Source of the DNA: Fibrobacterota bacterium
GTDB lineage: Bacteria; Fibrobacterota; Fibrobacteria; UBA11236
DNA length: 53,301 nucleotides
Direction of reading: 5' to 3'
Assembly (NCBI GenBank): GCA_028287465.1
Contig: JAQBPO010000050.1
Span: forward strand, 246,743 to 300,043
The notes under the pieces were generated by a model. It did not search any database, was not told the origin of the DNA, and saw only the letters and a program-made list of their open reading frames with translations. Shown piece by piece: positions 1-7,598 of this stretch (position 1 is its first letter; each line of letters opens with the position of its first letter). A program made the position numbers and the translations under genes.

Positions 1-399
1 ACGGTGAAGGTCGCCCTCAAGCGGGAGGAGGCGCTGACGGCCGGGAGCGGCCAGGACGATCCGGATGATCGCGACGGGATTCCCGGGAGCAAGGCCGGGG
101 ACGGGGCGGATGCCGGAGCGCGCCTGGGCCTCCAGGTGGCGGAGCCGGACCAGAAGTTACGCCGGCGTTACCATACCGGATCGGGGACAGGAGTGGTGGT
201 CCTGGGAGTGGAGGACGGGAGCCGGGCGGACGCGGCCGGGATCAAGGAAGGGGACTTCATCCTGGAGGCGGGAAACAAAAGCGTCGCGACCGCGTTGGAA
301 TTGCGCGCGGCGGCGGAAAAGGGGCGGAAAAAGGGGAAGCTGGTGCTGAGGGTGAAGCGGGGCGAAGAGGTGTTCTTCGCCGCGGTGCGCTTCGGGTGA
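1..399 (+). CDS. DegP/HtrA-type periplasmic serine protease, C-terminal fragment (PDZ region)
   Basis: The gene is cut by the left edge of the window; the frame is open from base 1 and ends at a TGA. What remains is about 132 residues. The first residues look like the end of one PDZ domain. They are followed by a stretch typical of the second PDZ domain of DegP/DegQ proteases: LGLQVAEPDQKLRRR, then GTGVVVLGVEDGSRADAAGI and GDFILEAGNKSV. The catalytic trypsin-like domain would lie upstream and is not visible, so protease activity is inferred from family architecture (signal peptide, protease, PDZ1, PDZ2). Such proteins degrade or refold misfolded envelope proteins in the periplasm. A lone PDZ protein cannot be excluded. 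The next gene converges on it with a 41-nt gap. Confidence 0.7.
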   Translation, partial: TVKVALKREEALTAGSGQDDPDDRDGIPGSKAGDGADAGARLGLQVAEPDQKLRRRYHTGSGTGVVVLGVEDGSRADAAGIKEGDFILEAGNKSVATALELRAAAEKGRKKGKLVLRVKRGEEVFFAAVRFG

Positions 400-440
400 G
401 GACGGGCGCGCGGCCGGAAGCCGCGCGCGCCTGGGCCGAC

Positions 441-1655
441 TCAGGGGGCGGGGATGTAGTACACGTCGTCCACGTAATACGTGGCCAGGGGATCGAAGAT
501 GCTGTTTTCGGTGGTTTTGGAAACGAACCCGGCATAGACGAACACGTCGCTCAACTTCAGGGTGCCTGCGAATTCGGTCAGTGGGATGGTGATTTCGTGC
601 CATAGGCTGTCGGGAAGGTAGCCCTTAGTCCCGAGGTCGATGAGAGGAGCTGTACCGGCGAACTGGTTAGGCGAACTGAGCGTGACGCCGATGTTGGGCG
701 CGTTGCCCTTAACGGCCAAGTGCAGACTGCCGCCAGCATAGGGCGTGAGATCTACGGTCGGCTGGGATCCATTGGGGTGCTTGGCTACGTGATAGGCCCA
801 CCCGCTCCAGATGGCGGTGGAATCCGTGGTCACGCGCATGCAGGCGACGCTGCCGTTGAAACCGATATTGGTGGAGTCAGTGTAAAGGAGCGCGGTCTGT
901 TCCCAAGAATAGATGGCCGCGTTGGCCCAATCGATCTGGGCCAAGGCCGAATCGGAGAAGATGCCCAGCTTGGCGGTCGCGGGTTTGCTCGGCTCCAGGG
1001 TCACGGCCTGGGCATCCTCGTAGGCTATCACCTCATGGTTCTTCTTCAGGTAACCCTCTTTCTGGACCACCAGGAAGTCGATGCCGCCGATCGCGACCTT
1101 GGCGAGCCGGGCGGATCCGGAGGGGATGTTGCGGAAGGAACCGGACCCTTGGCCGGCCAGGGTGGACATCTTGAAGGACCTTGCTTGGCTGCCCACCATG
1201 GCGCGCACGAGGTAGAGGCCGGAGGCGAGGCCCGAAGGGGCCGCGGACAGGGTATAGGAGCCGGCGCCGAGGCGGGCGTCCTTGAGCACGGCCAGGCGGT
1301 TGCCGCGCAGATCATGCAGGGTCACGAGAACCCGGGCCCCGGACTTGCCGGTGGAGAAGGCGAGCTCGGTGCCGCGCAGGCTCATCCCGGCGCCGGCGTT
1401 GCCGCCCCGTCCGCCGCGGATGGGCGTACCGTCGAGATTGATCTGGAAGGCGCCGACGGAGTCCGTCATCGCCTGGAGATCCGGATTGCTCAGCAAGGTG
1501 ACGAACGCATCGGCGATAGGCTGTTGGGTGGCCGCGTCCTTGACGATGCCGGAAACCTGGGTCGCGGGCTCCTGCGCGAAGAGGTTGAAGGCGCCGCCCG
1601 CGATGAGCATGGCGCGAAGGATATTCCCCCTGAAACCCACGGTACTGAAGATCAT
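441..1655 (-). CDS. Secreted protein with carboxypeptidase-regulatory-like, sorting-like and galactose-binding-like modules
   Basis: The product has 404 residues. The open frame extends far upstream, but the ATG at 1655 is chosen because a purine-rich site (AAGGAAAGGG) lies just before it and a signal peptide follows (hydrophobic ILRAMLIAGGAFNLFA, residues ~12-27). Residues ~33-95 resemble a carboxypeptidase regulatory-like domain (VSGIVKDAATQQPIADAFV, then DSVGAFQINL). Residues ~105-180 look like a FlgD/T9SS type A sorting-type module (VLVTLHDLRGNRLAVLK ... GLASGLYLVRAMVG). Residues ~235-404 look like a galactose-binding beta-sandwich (LWHEITIPLTEFAG, VFVYAGFVS, YYVDDVYYIPAP at the end). The role is inferred to be glycan binding at or outside the cell surface. 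Placing the sorting-like module in the middle is unusual. The exact families need a profile search. Confidence 0.7.
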   Translation of the reverse strand: MIFSTVGFRGNILRAMLIAGGAFNLFAQEPATQVSGIVKDAATQQPIADAFVTLLSNPDLQAMTDSVGAFQINLDGTPIRGGRGGNAGAGMSLRGTELAFSTGKSGARVLVTLHDLRGNRLAVLKDARLGAGSYTLSAAPSGLASGLYLVRAMVGSQARSFKMSTLAGQGSGSFRNIPSGSARLAKVAIGGIDFLVVQKEGYLKKNHEVIAYEDAQAVTLEPSKPATAKLGIFSDSALAQIDWANAAIYSWEQTALLYTDSTNIGFNGSVACMRVTTDSTAIWSGWAYHVAKHPNGSQPTVDLTPYAGGSLHLAVKGNAPNIGVTLSSPNQFAGTAPLIDLGTKGYLPDSLWHEITIPLTEFAGTLKLSDVFVYAGFVSKTTENSIFDPLATYYVDDVYYIPAP

Positions 1656-1856
1656 CTTGAACCCTTTCCTTGGTTGATGCGCTCCGCAGGCCTGGCCCTC
1701 TCCGGAACGGCAGAAAACATAAGCATGGATTGACCCGCGAAATACGGCGGGAATGTCGATTCGGGGGTCAAATTGCCCCCTTATTCTCCCACTTCCGGGG
1801 CCGGTAAACCAGAAAAGTCTTGCCCAATCCGGCCCTTTTCTTAGATATTCCCCCGG
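1656..1856. promoter_or_regulatory. Divergent intergenic region
   Basis: This 201-nt gap separates two divergently transcribed genes and should hold both promoters. I see no convincing -35/-10 pair. The most notable element is a G5/C5 inverted repeat (GGGGG-TCAAATTG-CCCCC, about 1764-1781), which could be an operator or an RNA hairpin. Confidence 0.3.
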
Positions 1857-3887
1857 ATGCGACAGATTACCCTGAATCCCGCCGTAAGGCAGGCCCTGGA
1901 AACCCTCGGTCGGTTTCCGCTGGTGGTCGCCGCGAGCCTGATCGGCACGGTGGCGGCGGTCTGGCTCAACCACCTGCCTCTCCCGGAAGTGGCGGCGCGC
2001 ACCGTGGCCGGAAACCTGGCCATGACCGCGTGGCTCGGCGTAGGTCTCCTCTTTTCCCTGACCGTGCTGGCTGAAAGCCGGGGCTGGCGGCAGTGGGAAG
2101 GCGTCGTAGCCCAGGTCCTCGGGGTGGCGTCGCTCTGCGGCTTTTTCTGGTCCCTGGTGTCCACGCCCTATCCCATCCGGCTTTCGCGGTTCTGGTTGTG
2201 CATGCTGGCGGCGCACCTTTGCGCCGCCCTGGCCTCCGCCTTGGGGAAGGGCGCCACGGTGGATTCCTTCTGGCGGTTCAACCAATCCCTGGCGGCGCGC
2301 CTGGGCCTCTCCATGGGATACGTCGCCCTGATCTATATCGGCCTGGGCGTCGCCCTGGCTTCCATCAAGAACCTGTTCGAGCTGGACATCCCGGACGGCT
2401 GGTTCCTGGATCCCCTCATCCTGGCCCTGGGCCTGTTCAATACCTGGTTCTTCCTCGCCGGGGCGCCTCGCGTTCCGGAGACCCTGCCGGGCGCCTCCGC
2501 GGAAGCGCCCCCGGAAGCGGCGGCCGTATTCCTCTATCCGCGCCAGCTCCGCATCCTGGGCCAGGTGATCCTGATGCCCATGGTCTGCGTGTACCTGTTC
2601 ATCGTATACGCCTACGCCGTCCGCACCATCATGATCTGGCGCTGGCCCACCGGGTGGGTAACCTACCTGCTACTGAGCTTCTGCGCCCTGGGGCTCCTTT
2701 GCCTTTTCCTGGTCCAGCCGCTCGCGGAAAAGGGCGGCAACCGTTGGGTCCAGGCCTACAGCCGCCACTTCCACCTCGCCCTTTTCCCGGTGCTCATCCT
2801 GCTTTTCGCCGCGATCGGGAAGCGCGTGCAGGAGTACGGCATCACCGAGAACCGTTACTTCGTGCTGGCCCTGGGAGTCTGGCTCAGCGGCATCGTGCTG
2901 CATTCCGCCTTGGACGCGCCGCGGGACCTGCGCATCCTGCCCGCCTCCCTGTGCCTGGTCGCCTTGCTGGCCTCCTTCGGGCCCTGGGGCGCTTTCGAGG
3001 TGTCGCGCAAGAGCCAGGTCCAGCGCATGAAGGGGCTTTTGGAGTCCCACGGAATGCTGGTCGGCGGCAAGCTGGCCAAGGCCCCCGGGCGCATTCCCCG
3101 CCATGTGGCGCGGGAAATCGGCGGTATCGCGGACTACCTCGAGGAACGGGAACGCCTTTCCGATATCAAGCCCTGGATCCCGGCCATGGACGATTCCGGG
3201 CAGACCCATTCCGTGGCCTGGCACAAGGCCCTGGACGGCAAGTTCGCCCTGCTGGAGGCCCTGGAGCTTCCCTATATGCCGCCGGAGGCCACCGGGCCGG
3301 GACGCGCGGAGGCCGTGGCCTTCTCCTGCCGCACCCTGTCGACCTCGGTCCGCAAGGTTTCCGGATTCGATCTCCTCTACGCGGATTTCCGCGCGCGCCC
3401 CGTTGGACCGGAAGACGGCCAGGGTCCCGGCGACGGGCTCGATCCTTTCGCGGAATCGGGAGGTCCGGCCGCCGACGGCTTCCGGTTCGAATTCGATACC
3501 GCTTCCGCCTCGATCCGCTTCCATTCCAAGGACGATACCCTGGGTCCGGTCCTGGACATGGGCGCGCATTTCCAGAAACTCCGCGATCGCTATCCGGACG
3601 CATACGCCCTTAACCTCCCGGAAGAGGAGATGACCCTAGAGGGGGAGGACAAGTCCATGCGTGTGCTTGTGAAGCTGCGCAACGTGAGCGGAGAGGCGGA
3701 TCCGGAAGGCGTGCGCCTCCGGGATTTCGCCGCGGACGTGTTCGTTGAACTGAAAGGGAAGGCCCGATCCCGGGCCAAGATCCCTTCGATCGCGCGCGTG
3801 CAGACCGCACCCCTTGTCCGGACCGCGAAACCGGGCAAGGCCGTACCCGCGGGAATACCCGCGGGTGATCCCGCCTCGGAGCCTTGA
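1857..3887 (+). CDS. DUF4153-family multi-pass membrane protein
   Basis: The product has 676 residues. Residues ~20-390 contain about ten hydrophobic segments alternating with short loops, for example LVVAASLIGTVAAVWL, LGVGLLFSLTVLA, LILMPMVCVYLFIVYAYAV and FPVLILLFAAIG. The pattern matches the DUF4153 family of inner-membrane proteins of unknown function. Residues ~395-676 form a soluble region, probably cytoplasmic or periplasmic, ending in a Pro/Ala-rich tail. The ATG follows an AT-rich stretch and has only a weak ribosome binding site. The last codons contain a perfect GC hairpin (CCCGCGG-GAATA-CCCGCGGG at ~3844-3866), and a short T run follows about 30 nt later. No enzymatic motif was recognised, so the function is unknown. 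Confidence 0.75.
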   Translation: MRQITLNPAVRQALETLGRFPLVVAASLIGTVAAVWLNHLPLPEVAARTVAGNLAMTAWLGVGLLFSLTVLAESRGWRQWEGVVAQVLGVASLCGFFWSLVSTPYPIRLSRFWLCMLAAHLCAALASALGKGATVDSFWRFNQSLAARLGLSMGYVALIYIGLGVALASIKNLFELDIPDGWFLDPLILALGLFNTWFFLAGAPRVPETLPGASAEAPPEAAAVFLYPRQLRILGQVILMPMVCVYLFIVYAYAVRTIMIWRWPTGWVTYLLLSFCALGLLCLFLVQPLAEKGGNRWVQAYSRHFHLALFPVLILLFAAIGKRVQEYGITENRYFVLALGVWLSGIVLHSALDAPRDLRILPASLCLVALLASFGPWGAFEVSRKSQVQRMKGLLESHGMLVGGKLAKAPGRIPRHVAREIGGIADYLEERERLSDIKPWIPAMDDSGQTHSVAWHKALDGKFALLEALELPYMPPEATGPGRAEAVAFSCRTLSTSVRKVSGFDLLYADFRARPVGPEDGQGPGDGLDPFAESGGPAADGFRFEFDTASASIRFHSKDDTLGPVLDMGAHFQKLRDRYPDAYALNLPEEEMTLEGEDKSMRVLVKLRNVSGEADPEGVRLRDFAADVFVELKGKARSRAKIPSIARVQTAPLVRTAKPGKAVPAGIPAGDPASEP

Positions 3888-4095
3888 GCCCCTTTTTTGC
3901 CGGAGCCATCGTCCCGAGGGGGATGGTACAATCCCCAAGGCATGGCACAACGATGGCGTTTTTCTCCAAATCTGGGTCGCATTGGCCTCAAAAACCTCAC
4001 CCCTACGCGTAAAAAGGCACTTCGGGGCCGTTTTGCCCCTGTGAAAGGGGGGTTAACCGTAGCCGCAAACCGGTCCCATCGAGGAAATTGTATCC
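3888..4095 (+). promoter_or_regulatory. Leader region upstream of the first TIGR02147 gene, with hairpins
   Basis: The 208-nt gap contains a T6 run just after the preceding stop, a perfect hairpin GGGGAT-GGTACA-ATCCCC (3919-3936) and a second GC stem GGGGC-CGTTTT-GCCCC (about 4024-4039). No clear sigma70 promoter is seen. The hairpins are not followed by long T runs, so they look like leader structure rather than standard terminators. Confidence 0.3.
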
Positions 4096-4995
4096 ATGAG
4101 TGACGCCGAAACGCCTTTCTCCATTTTCGACTACCTGGATTACCGGGCATACCTGGCGGAATACTGCCGCCGGGCCAAGGAAGAGAACCCTTTGTTCTCG
4201 AACAGGCATTTCGCGGCCAAGGCCGGTCTGCCCGTTTCCAACGCGAGCCTGCTCTCCAAGGTCATCGCGGGCAAACGCAACCTTACCCTGGACCTGCGCT
4301 TCAAGTTCGGCAAGGCCCTCGGCCTCATCGGCGAAGAGTTCCGCTATTTCGACCTGCTCGTCCAGTTCAACCAGGCCACCCGCATGGAGGCCAAGAACCA
4401 TTTCTTCTCCGAGCTCGCCAAGTACCGCGGCTCGCGCGCCAAGATCATCAAGAGCGACGAATACCAATACTATTCCAAGTGGTACTTCTCCGTCGTGCGC
4501 GCCTTCTTCGGGTACAACCAGAAGGAGAAGAATCCCCAGGCCATCGCCCGCAAGATCTTCCCGCCGGTCTCACCGAAGGAAATCGAGGAGGCCATCCGCA
4601 TCCTGCTGGATCTCAAACTCATCAAGCGCCTGGCCAACGGGTACGCGGTCACGGAGAACCATATCGCCACGGAACGGGAAATCCTGGACCTGGCGGGCAA
4701 AAACCGCATGTATGAAATGACCCGGCTGGCCATGGAGACTTTCGACCAGATCCCGGCGGAATGGCGTGAATATAATGCCCTAACCGTATACATTTCCAAG
4801 GAAGGGTTCCAGTCCATCAAGGATCGGATCCAGTCCTTCCGGGAGGAGTTGCGGGAGATGGTCGAGAAGGATCGGCGGGAGGACCGGGTGTACACCCTGA
4901 CCATGCATCTGTTCCCGAACGTGGTGATTCCGGAACTCGAAGAAGGCGCGGAGAAGGAAACCCGCAAGGCATCCTCATCGCAGGCGGCCGATTAG
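4096..4995 (+). CDS. TIGR02147 family regulatory protein (DUF4423-like)
   Basis: The product has 299 residues. It begins with the family-typical FDYLDYRAYLAEYCRRAK and a helix-turn-helix-like region (ASLLSKVIAGKRNLTLDLRF, ~residues 55-75). The longer DUF4423-type alpha-helical domain follows (LVQFNQAT, YSKWYFSVVRAFFGY, IRILLDLKLIKRLANGYAVT) and ends in a winged-helix/helical part around residues 190-280. TIGR02147 proteins were first defined as an expanded family in Fibrobacter and are presumed DNA-binding regulators; the biochemical role is not established. The start is supported by GAGGA about ten bases upstream. The stop is followed after two bases by the ATG of a lipoprotein gene, so the two are almost certainly co-translated. 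The same pairing recurs at 22402-24644. Confidence 0.85.
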   Translation: MSDAETPFSIFDYLDYRAYLAEYCRRAKEENPLFSNRHFAAKAGLPVSNASLLSKVIAGKRNLTLDLRFKFGKALGLIGEEFRYFDLLVQFNQATRMEAKNHFFSELAKYRGSRAKIIKSDEYQYYSKWYFSVVRAFFGYNQKEKNPQAIARKIFPPVSPKEIEEAIRILLDLKLIKRLANGYAVTENHIATEREILDLAGKNRMYEMTRLAMETFDQIPAEWREYNALTVYISKEGFQSIKDRIQSFREELREMVEKDRREDRVYTLTMHLFPNVVIPELEEGAEKETRKASSSQAAD

Positions 4996-4997
4996 CC

Positions 4998-5795
4998 ATG
5001 GGTAAAAGGGTTATGGGTGAAGTCAGGAAGGCCTCCGGCCGTCGTATGTCTCGATCCGCATCGTTCCCATATGCATTGTTCGGTTTCATGGCCATCCTTT
5101 CCGGCTGCCTGGGCGGCAGCGACGGGGTGGAGAATCCAAAGATGGACATGAAAATGGAACTGGGTTTCGCCCCGGAAGACGGCCAACCCCTTTCCGGCCG
5201 GGTAAGCCTCTATGGCAAGGCCCTCAATCCGGTGGAGGACAGCGTACCCCTCCTCTCCAAGGACTTCGCCTCCGGAACCCCGGTTTCCTTCACGCCCGAG
5301 GAGATGGATGCGGCCCTCAAGCTGTCCCTGTCCCGTCACGGCAAGGATACCTCCTCCCTCAGGGACACCACGGTCCATTTCAACGTGGTGGCCGCCAGCG
5401 GGGACAGGGAAGCCTTCATCGGTGGATTCCGGTACCGTCGCCTGGGCGGAACGGCCGGATTCGCCAAGGCGGAAGGAAGCGACCCCGGCGCCTTCGGCAA
5501 GCTCGTGAAGACCTATGGCCTCAAAAAGGCGGTCAAGGCGTTCTCGGGCCGGTTGGGATTCCAGGGCATCAGCCTCGGGATCGACTATATCTTCATCCCG
5601 GGCAGCCCGTACCATGCCAGCATCAAGAAGGACTCGTCTTTCACGGTGGCGAGGATGTCGGAAGGGATGTACAACATCGTCGGGGCGGACAGCGACTCCG
5701 CCTTGCTCTATGAGTCGACCGATACCCTGAGCACGGCCGATAGCGCCTACTCGGCGAAGGCCTGGTCGACGATATTCGTCATCCCCGACCATTGA
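4998..5795 (+). CDS. Lipoprotein of unknown function, partner of a TIGR02147 regulator
   Basis: The longest reading has 265 residues. In-frame starts also exist at 5013 (behind AAAAGGG) and 5046; the lipobox LSGC after GFMAIL is compatible with any of them. The mature part starts CLGGSDGVENP. It contains a beta-rich region with SFTPEEMDAAL and AASGDREAFIGGFRYRRLGG, consistent with a short adhesin-like or surface domain. I do not recognise a family. It begins two bases after the regulator's stop, so regulator and lipoprotein form a two-gene unit. The function is unknown; the location is inferred to be the outer or inner membrane leaflet from the lipobox. Confidence 0.75.
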   Translation: MGKRVMGEVRKASGRRMSRSASFPYALFGFMAILSGCLGGSDGVENPKMDMKMELGFAPEDGQPLSGRVSLYGKALNPVEDSVPLLSKDFASGTPVSFTPEEMDAALKLSLSRHGKDTSSLRDTTVHFNVVAASGDREAFIGGFRYRRLGGTAGFAKAEGSDPGAFGKLVKTYGLKKAVKAFSGRLGFQGISLGIDYIFIPGSPYHASIKKDSSFTVARMSEGMYNIVGADSDSALLYESTDTLSTADSAYSAKAWSTIFVIPDH

Positions 5796-5866
5796 TAAAG
5801 GACTTCGCCCCGGACCCTTTGCCGCACGGACCAGGGTCCCCGGGGATCCGGTAGACAGAAAGAGTA

Positions 5867-5890
5867 AAGGGCCGCATCGCTGCGGCCCTT
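5867..5890. terminator. Intrinsic terminator between the lipoprotein gene and the Hsp20 genes
   Basis: A perfect 10-bp stem AAGGGCCGCA-TCGC-TGCGGCCCTT sits in the gap between two convergent units. On the minus strand it is followed by TTACTCTTTC, moderately T-rich; on the plus strand by CGCATTTCC. It probably ends the Hsp20 operon and may act in both directions. Confidence 0.65.
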
Positions 5891-5938
5891 CGCATTTCCA
5901 AGCCGGTCGGGATCCGGCTTGGACCGCGGACTTCCCGA

Positions 5939-6349
5939 TCAGGCCTTGATCGAAATCCGTCTCGGCTTGACCTCTTCCCGCTTCGGGATGGCCAGTTCCA
6001 GGACGCCGTCCTCCAGCTTGGCCGAGATATTGTCCTTGCTGAATTCCTCCCCCAGACGGAAGGACCGGTAGTAGTCGCCCACCGAGAACTCCCGGAAGAC
6101 GATTCCATCCGGCTCCTGGAATTCGTTCCTGGCCCTTATCTGAAGGGTGTTGGTCTCATCGACCTCGATCTGCACCTGGCCTTTCTCCACCCCGGGCAGA
6201 TCCAGCCTTACGAATAGATTATCCTCGGTCTCGTAGATTCCCGCATCCGGCAGGAAAGCGTTCTGGAGTTCCAGCAGGCTTTCCGCATTGCCTTCGGCGG
6301 TCTTCTTGGAGGCCTCGCGCCTGGGGCGCTTTTCCAGTTCCGTTGCCAT
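5939..6349 (-). CDS. Hsp20/alpha-crystallin small heat shock protein (third gene of the array)
   Basis: The product has 136 residues, a normal size for bacterial Hsp20. The alpha-crystallin domain spans about residues 38-130, with the beta-strand pattern NLFVRLDLPGVEKGQVQIEV, the near-C-terminal signature AKLEDGVLELAIPK and an I-x-I anchor in RRISIKA. Small heat shock proteins are ATP-independent holdases that bind unfolding proteins in the cytoplasm. An AAGGAGG site lies seven bases before the ATG. It is the last gene of a three-gene array reading leftward and is followed by a strong hairpin terminator. The N-terminus is Lys/Arg/Glu-rich. Confidence 0.93.
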   Translation of the reverse strand: MATELEKRPRREASKKTAEGNAESLLELQNAFLPDAGIYETEDNLFVRLDLPGVEKGQVQIEVDETNTLQIRARNEFQEPDGIVFREFSVGDYYRSFRLGEEFSKDNISAKLEDGVLELAIPKREEVKPRRISIKA

Positions 6350-6419
6350 TTCCGTTCCTCCTTGCGGTCCGCCTCCGGGAGCGCCGCGAAAGCGGCTTCA
6401 CCGAGGGTGGCCTGGCCGT

Positions 6420-6854
6420 TCATGCATTGATGGATATCTGCTTCGGTTTCGCTTCTTCCGATTTCGGCATCGATACGAGCAGGATGCCGTTCTTCAATTG
6501 GGCCTCGATCCTGTCGTTCTGCACCCGGGACGGGATGCGCAACGAACGTTTGAATTCGCCGTAGTCGCATTCCTCCCTCAGCACGGAGGCGTTCCGGTAA
6601 AGGGGCGCCTCGCGCTTGGCGGAAACCGTCAGGGTGTTTTCCCGGAGATCCAGGGTCAGGTCCTCCTTGCGCACTCCAGGCGCCTGGACGGCCACGATCA
6701 CGTCATCGGGCCGATCGTAAACGTTCATGGCGGGAAATCCCGCCGCGGCGCCGAGGCCTATCCGGCCGAAAATATCGTCCATCTGCCGCCGCAGGCGATC
6801 GAACTCGCGTTCCATGCCGGGCGTCGGCGTAAAGGTCCAATCCGTGAGGGCCAT
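6420..6854 (-). CDS. Hsp20/alpha-crystallin small heat shock protein (second gene of the array)
   Basis: The product has 144 residues. The N-terminal arm contains MEREFDRLRRQMDDIFGRI, typical of class A bacterial Hsp20. The crystallin core follows (VYDRPDDVIVAVQAPGVRKE, LRENTLTVSAKR), with the signature AQLKNGILLVSMPK and the C-terminal ISI anchor in KQISINA. An AAAGGAGG site precedes the ATG. It lies 70 nt upstream of the third paralogue and 32 nt downstream of the first. The three copies differ widely in sequence, so the array is not a recent tandem duplication and the proteins may assemble into mixed oligomers or have separate clients. Confidence 0.93.
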   Translation of the reverse strand: MALTDWTFTPTPGMEREFDRLRRQMDDIFGRIGLGAAAGFPAMNVYDRPDDVIVAVQAPGVRKEDLTLDLRENTLTVSAKREAPLYRNASVLREECDYGEFKRSLRIPSRVQNDRIEAQLKNGILLVSMPKSEEAKPKQISINA

Positions 6855-6886
6855 ATCAGCCTCCTTTCAGAAATCCGCATCCAAGG

Positions 6887-7357
6887 TCAGGTGATTTCGA
6901 TCCGTTTGGTCTGCCGCGATCCTCCGGCGATTTTCGGGAGGTTCACCCTGAGCACGCCTTGGCGGTATTCCGCCTTGGCCTTGTTGAAGTCCACGTCCGT
7001 GCCGACGGGAACGCTCCGGGTGAAAGAGCCGTACCGGCTTTCCCGGTAATATACGTCACGATTGTTCTCCTCTTTTTCCTCCCGCTTTTCCCCTTTGATG
7101 AGGAGCGAGCCGTCGAGGTAGCTGAGTTCCAGGTCCTTTTCCGAAAGTCCCGGGACCTCGACCTTTACGGCCACCTCGTTCTCGTTTTCGGAAACCTCCA
7201 GGGATGGCCAATTCCGGCCGAAGAAATCGCCCGCGGGACCTGCGGGGCCGCTTTTCCGCCTTCCCGCGAGACTCTCCCGCAGGCCCGCGATGATGTCGCG
7301 GGTGCGGGATTGGGATCGGGACCGGTCGCCTTTTCGCCTTGTGGTCAAATCGCCCAT
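6887..7357 (-). CDS. Hsp20/alpha-crystallin small heat shock protein (first gene of the array)
   Basis: The product has 156 residues. A basic, disordered N-terminal arm (MGDLTTRRKGDRSRSQSRTR) is unusual for the family. The crystallin domain covers about residues 52-150 (VKVEVPGLSEKDLELSYLDG, LLIKGEKREEKEENN) with the signature AEYRQGVLRVNLPK and a terminal IEI anchor. A very strong site, GGAGGAGG, precedes the ATG. As the first gene of the array it should be next to the operon promoter, in 7358-7598. I do not see a CIRCE element or a clear sigma32-type promoter there. Confidence 0.93.
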   Translation of the reverse strand: MGDLTTRRKGDRSRSQSRTRDIIAGLRESLAGRRKSGPAGPAGDFFGRNWPSLEVSENENEVAVKVEVPGLSEKDLELSYLDGSLLIKGEKREEKEENNRDVYYRESRYGSFTRSVPVGTDVDFNKAKAEYRQGVLRVNLPKIAGGSRQTKRIEIT

Positions 7358-7598
7358 TGTTCCTCCTCCGGTACGCCGTGGCGGCCCCAGGGTCCCGAAG
7401 CCCCTTGCTGCGCGTCCCCGGGTGTTTCGGGGGGGCTCCGGGCCCTGCGGCCGGATTCGTCGTCGGTTTCCCGATCAATTTCGGTGTGGTATCCGCGGCG
7501 CCATCATCGATGCGCTCCGAGCTTTCGAGCGGGGATTGGTCTTAATAGAAAATACGTTCGGCGAGGTTCCGGATCAAAGGCGGACGGGAGCCCGCGGG
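7358..7598 (-). promoter_or_regulatory. Upstream region of the Hsp20 operon
   Basis: This 241-nt gap should carry the promoter of the three heat shock genes and the 3' end of the fibro-slime transcript. I find no CIRCE inverted repeat (TTAGCACTC-N9-GAGTGCTAA) and no convincing CTTGAA/CCCCAT pair. An AT-rich patch at about 7540-7557 is the likeliest place for the -10 element. Confidence 0.25.

Noticed and set aside
1656-2285. Upstream in-frame extension of the minus-strand gene at 441-1655
   Set aside because: It overlaps the DUF4153 gene, has Pro/Arg/Gly-rich non-protein-like composition, and a signal peptide plus ribosome binding site mark the later start.
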